Positions 1 through 8,300 of a DNA stretch of 64,000 nt are shown here, one piece after another. The stretch is from NCBI GenBank assembly GCA_029959285.1, contig JASCOE010000001.1, positions 744,001 through 808,000 on the forward strand, read 5' to 3'. This DNA is from Flavobacteriaceae bacterium PS02337 (GTDB lineage: Bacteria > Bacteroidota > Bacteroidia > Flavobacteriales > Flavobacteriaceae). The position numbers and the translations under genes were made by a program. Position 1 is the first letter of the stretch. Every line of letters begins with the position of its first letter. The notes under the pieces were generated by a model that was not told where the DNA came from, did no database searches, and saw nothing but the letters and a program-made list of their open reading frames with translations.

Positions 1-1828
1 TTTCAAAATTTAGGTCAGGAATTGCTGTAGTGGCATCACAATCAGTAGTGTAAGTTGCTATTACATTTTTTGCATTTTCCCATTTAGTGTAAGCATAATC
101 TACATCATCTACAAGTATGCATTTTAAAGCTGGATTGTTTGATAAATCAAGCGAAGATATCAAAGTATTTTTCCCATTCTTCAAATTTAAACTTTGGAGT
201 TTGTTAGTAGAACATAATATATTTTTCAGTTTGGTATTTCTAGAAAGATCCAAATCAACTAATAAATTATTATAACAGTACAATAAAGTTAGTTCAGTAT
301 TATTTTCTACTTTTAGTGTAGTCAATAAATTGTTAGAGCAAATTAGAGAGTTTAAAGAAGTATTTTTTGCAACATCTAAGCTTGTTAGAAGATTATCGTT
401 ACAATATAATTTAGTTAAGTTTAAAAGAGATGAGACATCTAAAATCGTCAATTTATTGGAGTATACAGAAAATGAAATCAACGCTAAATTTTTAGAAATA
501 TCAATCGAAGTCAATTGATTGTTTTGACAAGATAAATCTTTTAATGCTAAATTCTTTGATAAATTAAGAGAGGTTATTTCATTTTGACTACAATTCAAGT
601 TTATTAAATTAACATTTTTGGAAACGTCTAGAGAGGTGATTTGGTTTCCAGAGCAATCGAGATTAGTCAAAGACAGGAAATGTTCAATTCCTGTGATATC
701 AGAAATAGAGCTATTAGCAAGACTTAAGAAAGTAACAGATACAATATTTGAAGTCAAGACTTTGCCATTTTCGCCATCTTTGTCTATGCCAAGGGAAATC
801 AGTTTTTTCTCAAAATTTACATCTGGAATTAAAGTATAAGCGGTACAGTCAGTACTGAAACTTGCGTTTGAATCTTTGTATGAAGTCCAGTTTTTATTAG
901 CATAACTCATATCGTCAACCTGTATACAAGTTAAGTATGGGTTTTGCTTAAAATCTTGGTAATTAAGATTTAGGTTATTTCCATTTTTCAAATTTAGATT
1001 TACTAATTTATTATTAGCACATCTCAGATAAGTGAGCATACTATTCGATGAAATATCCAGGCTATCTAATTGATTCTTATCGCATTCTAAATTCTTCAAA
1101 TAAAGGTTTTTATGAGTGTTTAAAGTAGTGATCTTATTATCAGATAGGTTTAAGAAAATTAATTCAATGTTTTTAGAAATATCCAAACTATTAATTTCAT
1201 TAGAATAGCAAAATAAATTGGTCAAAAGTGTATTGTTTGACACATTTAAACTGGTTAAACAATTCTCTCCACAATATAATTTTGTCAAAGCAATATTGTC
1301 TTCAAGGCTTAAGTTTGCTAATGCGTTTCGAGTAACTGTTAATTCTTTTAAGAGTTTGTTTTTAGATATATCTAAAGATTTTAATTGATTTGAGCTACCG
1401 TTTAGGTATAATAATTTTGTATTGTTAGTCAGATCTAAATTAGAGATTTTATTTACTTGGAAATTTAGATCTTTTAATAGAATATTTTTGCTGATATCCA
1501 ATTCAGTTAATTGATTATCACTTATATCTAAGGTAGTTAATTTTGTATTTTGTGAAAGTTCTATTTTTGTTAATTTATTTTTTCTACAAGATAAATAAGT
1601 CAGCGATGTAAAATCTTCAATCCCCGTCAAATCATAAATAAGTCTATTCTCAAGATCTAAGGAATTTACAGAAGTTACATTTGCTGTTAGTACTCTTCCG
1701 TCTGGAGTACCTGAATCAATGCCCAAACTAATTAGCTTGTATTCAAAATTAATATCAGGAATTGCAGTATACTGCGCGTAAATAGAAAAATTTGTAAATA
1801 AGTATAATAAAAGTAGTTTTATTTTCAT
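1..1828 (-). CDS. Modular leucine-rich-repeat secreted protein, 3' end beyond window
   Basis: Partial gene: it starts at the ATG at 1828 and stays open to the window edge, so about 609 residues are visible. It opens with a signal peptide (MKIKLLLLYLFTNFSIYAQ). Two complete modules follow, and a third begins at position 1. Each module opens with a motif like IPDxNFExxLIxxGID and 'DGxVLT', runs through many short 21-22 residue LRR units of the type L..L.cs.N.LtsLdvs.N, and closes with a 'LKNG.N' strand and a 'NP.L.CI.VDD..Y...W' segment. The LRRs should form an extended solenoid for protein or glycan binding outside the cell. The C-terminus is not visible, but the paralogue at 5393-10474 ends in a T9SS sorting domain, so the same is expected here. 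The ligand is unknown. Confidence 0.85.
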   Translation of the reverse strand, partial: MKIKLLLLYLFTNFSIYAQYTAIPDINFEYKLISLGIDSGTPDGRVLTANVTSVNSLDLENRLIYDLTGIEDFTSLTYLSCRKNKLTKIELSQNTKLTTLDISDNQLTELDISKNILLKDLNFQVNKISNLDLTNNTKLLYLNGSSNQLKSLDISKNKLLKELTVTRNALANLSLEDNIALTKLYCGENCLTSLNVSNNTLLTNLFCYSNEINSLDISKNIELIFLNLSDNKITTLNTHKNLYLKNLECDKNQLDSLDISSNSMLTYLRCANNKLVNLNLKNGNNLNLNYQDFKQNPYLTCIQVDDMSYANKNWTSYKDSNASFSTDCTAYTLIPDVNFEKKLISLGIDKDGENGKVLTSNIVSVTFLSLANSSISDITGIEHFLSLTNLDCSGNQITSLDVSKNVNLINLNCSQNEITSLNLSKNLALKDLSCQNNQLTSIDISKNLALISFSVYSNKLTILDVSSLLNLTKLYCNDNLLTSLDVAKNTSLNSLICSNNLLTTLKVENNTELTLLYCYNNLLVDLDLSRNTKLKNILCSTNKLQSLNLKNGKNTLISSLDLSNNPALKCILVDDVDYAYTKWENAKNVIATYTTDCDATTAIPDLNFE

Positions 1829-2283
1829 GAAATATTTTGCTTTTTTATTATTAGACAGGTAATTTAAAGTAAGAATTATTTTGCAAAAATAAATAAAACA
1901 AAATAAAAAAGTAGGTTTTTATATGTTAAAAATTGATGTTTTTTTAATAATAAATTAATTTAAGGACAAGAAAAAGATAGTTTAGTTCTATTAATTTGGA
2001 CTTTTTAGAGCGAATTTTTTACGTTCAAAAATCCCATTTCTACTCGATTTAAAAACACGCTTTTTTATATGAAAAAACTGATTTTAAACAACCTTTAAAG
2101 TGAGTTTTTTAAGGTTAATTATTTCGTAAAATTTTATTAAAAAATATTTTATAATTAGTTGACGCTGTTCGCTTTAATAAGATCAAAAATTAATTCAATT
2201 TTCTTTATTTTACAAGGCTTTAAAGTTGTTTTTTAGGAATATTTTGAATACGTTTGCACTACAAATTTAATCGTAAATAACCT
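1829..2283. other. Divergent intergenic region, AT-rich
   Basis: A 455-base gap between the start of the minus-strand LRR gene and the start of the plus-strand gene at 2284. It is strongly AT-rich with runs of A and T. The only element supported is the promoter-like motif at 2226-2256. No further open reading frame, RNA gene or clear inverted repeat was seen. Confidence 0.6.
2226..2256 (+). promoter_or_regulatory. Candidate Bacteroidota sigma-A promoter
   Basis: A TTG at 2226-2228 is followed, after 20 bases, by TACGTTTG at 2249-2256. This matches the known Bacteroidota pattern TTG-N(17-23)-TAnnTTTG. It lies 28 bases before the ATG at 2284 and would drive the two-gene operon 2284-5072. Confidence 0.6.
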
Positions 2284-3420
2284 ATGAAAAAAATTACAAT
2301 TTTTGTCTTATTCCTGTCTGTTTTTTGCGCAAGAGCACAAAAGGTAGATTTGGATCGTTTTTATTTTGGTGTAAACTACCAAATTCTTCCAAAAGAACAT
2401 GTTCCTTTTGAAAAAAGGACCTACTCTTCGAAGGTAAAATTAGGAGGTGCGTTACAAGTTTATGCAAGTCCATCAAGCATTAATGAAAAAATTAATGTAA
2501 TCGGATGGAAAAAAGTTGAAGAAAACGGTACCGTAGATATTGAATTCAACTTAGAAGACTTTGTTGACAAAGGTGCATCAACAGTTATGAGAACTGAAGA
2601 GCAAAAAGACAAAGACGGAAGAGTTATCAGTAGAAAAGACTTTTATGCTGTAGTATCTAAATATACTACAAGAGGTTACGCAAAAATAAAAGGACCAGTT
2701 ACTCCGACACAAGCTACCGATAAACAAGTTGAAGAAGAAAAAGCGAAACAAGCAGCAGTGGCAACAAACAGATTCTTAAAAAATGCTGTTGTTAAAAAAG
2801 ATTCATCTGCAGCAAAAGAAGGTTTCAACATTGGTTTTAATGGAGAATTAGAATTTAAAACTAAAGAATTTGCAGATAGTCAATCTGCTGTGAAAGATTT
2901 TAATATCAATAAAACGGCTTACCGTGATAAAATGTTAAGAGAATTTGCAGATAATTCTTTAAACACTTTATCATATAACATAAATACCACTTACGGTTTC
3001 AAACCAAAAAGCGATAACGAAATTCTTTGGATTTTAGATGCTAAAAATGAAGAAGGAAAAACGCAAATCGAAGCAATTCAAGCAGTAAAAGCATTATTTG
3101 CTGGAATGAAAGCTGATGAGCCAATTGATGATTTGAAATCTAACATGCAACCATTAATTGAATATTTTGATTCTTTAAAAACAAAATATACAGAAGACAA
3201 CAAACCTTCTCGTAAAATGAGATATTCTGCTTACTATAATTTAGCAGTTATTTATTTAATGTTAGACCAGCCAGAAAAAGCAATTGCTGAATCTGAAAAA
3301 TTAATTGCTAACGATTACGATAAAAGCGACGGAAAAGCGATGATCGAAAAAGCAAATAAATTAATTGCAAGCTTTAAAGCTGCAAAAACAAATACCACGC
3401 ATAACCCAGCCCTTAAATAA
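2284..3420 (+). CDS. Exported protein of unknown function with C-terminal TPR-like segment
   Basis: 378 residues. It begins with a signal peptide of about 18 residues ending ARAQ, so it should be exported to the periplasm or beyond. I do not recognise a named family. The middle is rich in Lys, Glu and Asp. Near residues 318-345 a helix pair (RYSAYYNLAVIYLMLDQPEKA) reads like one tetratricopeptide unit. The stop is 5 bases before the ATG of the next gene, which is also exported and has a similar helix pair late in its sequence (RFSANYNLAATNILLGNVEEA). The two are therefore probably one operon and possibly partners or distant paralogues. The start is supported by the promoter motif just upstream. 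Function unknown. Confidence 0.85.
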   Translation: MKKITIFVLFLSVFCARAQKVDLDRFYFGVNYQILPKEHVPFEKRTYSSKVKLGGALQVYASPSSINEKINVIGWKKVEENGTVDIEFNLEDFVDKGASTVMRTEEQKDKDGRVISRKDFYAVVSKYTTRGYAKIKGPVTPTQATDKQVEEEKAKQAAVATNRFLKNAVVKKDSSAAKEGFNIGFNGELEFKTKEFADSQSAVKDFNINKTAYRDKMLREFADNSLNTLSYNINTTYGFKPKSDNEILWILDAKNEEGKTQIEAIQAVKALFAGMKADEPIDDLKSNMQPLIEYFDSLKTKYTEDNKPSRKMRYSAYYNLAVIYLMLDQPEKAIAESEKLIANDYDKSDGKAMIEKANKLIASFKAAKTNTTHNPALK

Positions 3421-3425
3421 ATTAT

Positions 3426-5072
3426 ATGAAAAAAATTACACAAGTTGTTGTATTACTAATGCTTGCAGGTATTAGCCAGAATGCTAGTGGTCAAATGACT
3501 GCTTGGGCTACTGGAAAAACGGAAGCAATTACAAACAGACTAAATTTGCGCGGACCAGTTGCTCCGACTAATCCGCAGTACGGAAATTACAAATCTTACG
3601 AAATGATTTTAGATCTTTCGCCAGGTTTAGAAAAAAGTATGAACATTAAAAAAGCTCCTTTTTCGGCAGAAAAATTCTATCAGGCTTTTTCAATTTCAGG
3701 TTTGAAAAAACAAAAAGAAGGAGATTTTAAAGTAAAATACAATTTGACTCGTTTTGAACTTGTAAACGATGAAGAGTATTTACAAACTACTTACCAAAAA
3801 GCGCCAGCTTATTATATTGGTTTAGAATCAAATTTGGAAATTACAGACAAAACAGGAAAAGTAATCTACAAAAGATACACGACTCCTAAAGTTTGTATGT
3901 ATGTTACAAACCCGTCTGAGACTTATGAGAACTTAACTTATAAAATCTTGACTGACAATTTCTACAGCATGATTCAAGAATTTGAAGGTTTCTACTTGTA
4001 CGGACCAAAAATTGAAAAATTGAAATATTCTGATCTTGAAAAGAAGAAAAAATCAAAATCTACTTTTAATGTAGATGAGTTCAATCAATCGGTTCAAGTA
4101 TTGCCAACTTTGGTAGATGTTGACAGAGAAAACTGGAAAGATTTATTTGGAGAAGCACAAAAATACTGGTTAGAGTATGTGAATTTTCAAGATAAAGACG
4201 ATGAAGATTTGGCTAAAAAAATCAGATTCAGTGCAAATTACAACTTAGCGGCTACAAATATTCTTTTAGGAAATGTTGAAGAAGCTACTAAATATTTACC
4301 TGCAGTAAAAGAAAATGAAAAAAGCTTTTTAGGTTTAAGAACAGATTTTCCATACATGACTGGTTTGGTTGAAGATATTGATAAATATAAAAAACTAACA
4401 GAGAAAACTTTTACTATTGAAGCGATTCCACAAGAGCCAGTTTTAGCATCATACAAAAAAGCAGAATCTGCTTTTAGATATGCAGAATTTAATGGTGAAG
4501 TTTTAGATACTGACAATAAAGTTTGGAAAGGTAGAGTTAGAGTGATCAGCGATTATCCGGAGTTAGTAGATTTAAGAACAGAGCAAACTGTATCTGGTTT
4601 AAGATCTATGATTGATGGTATTGGTTCAGAAAAAAGTAGTGTTTACATTTACATTGAAGGACAGAAAAAACCTGAAAGAACTAACTTGAAAAAAGTTATC
4701 AATATCAAAGACGAAGAAGGAAGAATGTACATTGTAGGAAAAACGGGTAGAGGTGTTGCTATGGTTTCTTTTGGCGATGCACCAGAAACAAGTTCAAAAA
4801 GATACTCAATGTTTGAAGAGGTTAAAAAAGGAGGAAAACTTTCTTTATACCACGAGTTTTTCCCTCAAGATGCTTACACTTTGAAAAAGTCTATTCAAGA
4901 TGAATTTTTCCTTCCTCCAGTTTTCTTGGGAAGAAGAAAAGCATTAAAAGAATATTTCTCTGATTGTCCTAAAATGATCGAGAACATCGAAAAAGGAGCT
5001 TACGATTTTGAAAATAAAGAAACTTATATCAAAATGTTTGACGATTATAGTGCATTGTGCGGTAACAACTAA
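3426..5072 (+). CDS. Exported protein of unknown function, partner of the preceding gene
   Basis: 548 residues with an N-terminal signal peptide (MKKITQVVVLLMLAG...NASGQ). No catalytic motif or named domain was recognised. The first 200 residues alternate short hydrophobic and charged stretches typical of beta-rich periplasmic proteins. Around residues 260-300 a TPR-like helix pair follows the pattern seen in the upstream gene. The gene starts 5 bases after the upstream stop and is followed by a strong terminator at 5104-5131, so the two genes form a closed bicistronic unit. The unit sits between two LRR giants on the opposite strand. A role with a cell-envelope complex is possible, but nothing in the sequence proves it. 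Confidence 0.85.
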   Translation: MKKITQVVVLLMLAGISQNASGQMTAWATGKTEAITNRLNLRGPVAPTNPQYGNYKSYEMILDLSPGLEKSMNIKKAPFSAEKFYQAFSISGLKKQKEGDFKVKYNLTRFELVNDEEYLQTTYQKAPAYYIGLESNLEITDKTGKVIYKRYTTPKVCMYVTNPSETYENLTYKILTDNFYSMIQEFEGFYLYGPKIEKLKYSDLEKKKKSKSTFNVDEFNQSVQVLPTLVDVDRENWKDLFGEAQKYWLEYVNFQDKDDEDLAKKIRFSANYNLAATNILLGNVEEATKYLPAVKENEKSFLGLRTDFPYMTGLVEDIDKYKKLTEKTFTIEAIPQEPVLASYKKAESAFRYAEFNGEVLDTDNKVWKGRVRVISDYPELVDLRTEQTVSGLRSMIDGIGSEKSSVYIYIEGQKKPERTNLKKVINIKDEEGRMYIVGKTGRGVAMVSFGDAPETSSKRYSMFEEVKKGGKLSLYHEFFPQDAYTLKKSIQDEFFLPPVFLGRRKALKEYFSDCPKMIENIEKGAYDFENKETYIKMFDDYSALCGNN

Positions 5073-5103
5073 TCATACTTTTTTAATTACAATTTGAAGA
5101 AAG

Positions 5104-5131
5104 GGCTGTCAGAAATGACAGCCTTTTTTTT
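5104..5131 (+). terminator. Rho-independent terminator of the 2284-5072 operon
   Basis: A perfect 8-bp stem GGCTGTCA / TGACAGCC with a GAAA tetraloop is followed directly by eight T. It begins 32 bases after the stop at 5072. Confidence 0.92.
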
Positions 5132-5335
5132 GTTCTCATGTTTTTCAATTTCATTCACATTATCATTTTCAAATTGGTTCATTCACAAATAGAATGTAAA
5201 GATGGTTTACAAGTAATCTTAGAAGTTTATATAACTAGATTATCTACAATCAGATCTTCTTTTGAGTTGAAGTTTATCTATTGTGATTCCATTTTTTTAA
5301 CACATGAAATGATGATTGAATGGAAATGTGAAAGC

Positions 5336-5374
5336 AAAAAAAAGCCCATTTTCAAACAATGAAAATGGGCTTTT
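5336..5374 (-). terminator. Terminator of the large LRR gene
   Basis: A 15-bp perfect inverted repeat (5340-5354 and 5360-5374, core AAGCCCATTTTCA) with a 5-base loop. Read on the minus strand it is followed by a run of T (A at 5336-5343 on the plus strand). It lies 19 bases beyond the stop of the LRR gene. Confidence 0.9.
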
Positions 5375-5392
5375 CAACAAATTAAATTCTAA

Positions 5393-8300
5393 CTATTCAA
5401 CAATTATTTTTTTCGCAGAAGCAGCATCTCCGTTGATTAAGTATACATAATAAACTCCTCTTGGCAAGCCAGATAAATTTATAGTGTTGCTAGTATCACC
5501 ATTGTTGAAAACAAAAGTTTTTACTAATTGTCCTAACGAGTTATAAACGGTTGCTTTTTCTAAAGTAACGTTGTTAATGTTAACCTCACCTTTTGTTGGG
5601 TTCGGGTATACTGTTGCTTTACTGAAAACAGAATCTTCAATTCCTAAAGTACAAGTTGCAGAGTAAGAAGCTGCTGCGTCTTTAAAGAACACACCACTTG
5701 AAGTTGCAAAAGAAGGATTATCAACCGAAATACAAGTTAAAGCAGTATTTTTAGTCAACAATGCACCCGTGAAATTTACATTATTTCCATTTTTTAGATT
5801 TAATGTTTTCAATGCATTTTCCATCACATTCACATAAACCAATTTGCTATTTTTAGATAAATCTAAAGCCGTAATTTTATTTTTGTTGGCTTGCAAAGTC
5901 GTAAGAGCTGTATTTGCTGATAGATCTAAAGCTGTCAAATCATTTCCGTGTGTGTATAATTCAATTAATTTTGAATTTTTAGATACATTCAAAGAAGTTA
6001 AAAGATTGAACTGGCAATTTAAAAACTCAAGAGAAGTAAAGTCTTGAATTCCTGTTAAGTCTTTAATATCGCTCAATTGAACATTTAAATCTTTTACCGT
6101 AGAAATAGTAGAAGTTAGAACTTTACCATTTTTTCCGTCAATATCAATTTTCAATGCAATTAATTTATCTTCAAAATTTGAATCCGGAATCAAAGTATAA
6201 CTGCCGCAATTTTCTGTAAAGAAAGAAGTTTTGTCTAATTTTCCATTCCAGTTATCGTTAGAATATTTAGCGTTGTCAACTTGAATACAAGATAGAGAAG
6301 GGTTTTTTGTGAAATTCACACTAAACCAATCCATATTTACATTGAAACCATTTTTTACGTTCAAAGAATTTAAATTATTGTTTGAAACATTTAATGCCGT
6401 CAATGCCTTGTTTTTGCTGACATCAATTGCAGTTATTAAATTATAAGAGCAGTTTAATTCTGTTAATGACAAATTACTTGCTGGTGTCAAAGTAGTCAAA
6501 AGGTTTGTACTACAGTTTAAGATTTTTAAAGATGTAAAATCCTGAATTCCTGTAAGATCTTTAATTGAGCTTCCCGAAACATCTAATAAAGTAACAGAAG
6601 CAATACTTAAAGTAGCTACTTTTCCATTTTTTCCATCATTATCAATTTTCAATGCAATTAATTTATCTTCAAAAGCAGCATCTGGAATTAAAGTGTAAAC
6701 TGTACAGTCAACATTGAACGTAGCCTTAACATCTTTATAATTTGTCCAGTTTGTATCCGAGTAAGAAACGTTATCGACTTCAATACAAGTCAGGTTTGGA
6801 TTGTTTTTAAAGTTTAAATTCGTACTAAATAATGTGTTTTTACCATTTTTTAAATTCAAACTTTTTAATGCATTGTCCTGGCAAGTTAAACTTGTTAATA
6901 AAGGATTATTTGAAATGTCTAATTTTGTAAGTTTACTGTAGTGAGCGCTTATACTAGTTAGTTTTGTATTTGTAGAAACATCTAGAGATTCTATACTTGT
7001 TGAATAAGTAATTAAGGTTGTTAAGTTTATATTTTTGCTAACATCAATAGTTTTGAAGTTCTGATTGAAACCAACATTTAGCGAAATTAATTTTGTATTA
7101 TTTTGAATGTCTACAGTCGATAATTGAGTGCTGTTAACATTTAAGCTTTCAAGAGCTAAATTTGCACTAAGATCTAGAGTCGTAATTTTACTACCGCTGC
7201 AGTCTAAATTTATTAAGTTTTTATTACTTGTTAAATTTATTGTAGTCAAGTTTGTACCAGTACATTTTAGAGTTTTTAAAGTAATATTTTTACTTAAATC
7301 TAATTTCGTTATACTTCTAGGTGTTCCTAATGACTCTAAAACTGCAAAATCTTCAATACCAGTTAAATCAGTAATAGTGTTGTTTGATTGATAATCAAGT
7401 GTTTTTACCTTTGCAATACTAGAGGTTAAAACTTTACCGTCTTTTATGTTATCAATTCCAGCAGTAATTAAAGCTTTCTCAAATTCTGCATCTGGAATTA
7501 AAGTGAATTTAATAAGACTACAATCGGTTGTATATGTTGCATAGATGTCTTTTAACGTTGACCAGTTAGCATTAGAATAATCAGCATCGTCAACTAGAAT
7601 GCAAGATAGATTTGGATTGTAAATGAAACTTAAATTTGTCTTATTAAGTAAAGAATTTTTTCCGTTTTTTAAGTTTAGACTTTCTAAGCTATTTCTGTCG
7701 CAGCTAAATAGAGTTAATAATTTATTGTTAGAAATGTCTAAATTTTTTAATTTATTTTCTGAGCATGACAAAGATGTCAAGGCTGTATTATTAGATGTGT
7801 TTAACTCCTGTAATCCGTTTACTGCACATGATAATTGGCTTAGCAATAGGTTTTTTGAAACATCTAAAGCCTGTATTTTATTACGCTGGCACCACAAAGT
7901 TTGCAAAACATTATTCTGATTGTTAGGAAGTAGTAAAGTATTTAATTCTGAATCCGTACAATAAATATGAGTCAGAACATTACTATTTGAGAAATCTAAT
8001 GTTGTAAATTTATTTTTACCTCCATCAAAATATTTCAAACTTGTTTTATTTGAAGTATTTAATGTTGTTAATTGATTATTATCACAATATAGGTATTCTA
8101 AAGCTAAACAATTATCTAAGTTTAAACTTGTCAATTGGTTATTCCTAATAACCACAGTTTTTAATTTCGTGTTTTTAGCAAAGTTTAAGGTTTTTAATTG
8201 ATTGCTTTCAGCATCAATTCTTTCCAGAGCAATAAAATCTTCGATTCCAGTTAAATCTGAAACTCCACTACTATTTAAACTTAGATTAGTTAGAGACGAA

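Noticed and set aside
330-839. Plus-strand open frames inside the partial LRR gene
   Set aside because: They are antisense shadows of LRR coding sequence, with no start context and no family pattern.
5138-5362. Small plus-strand open frame after the exported pair
   Set aside because: It begins just past a strong terminator, runs into the hairpin at 5340-5374 and has no recognisable domain or promoter.
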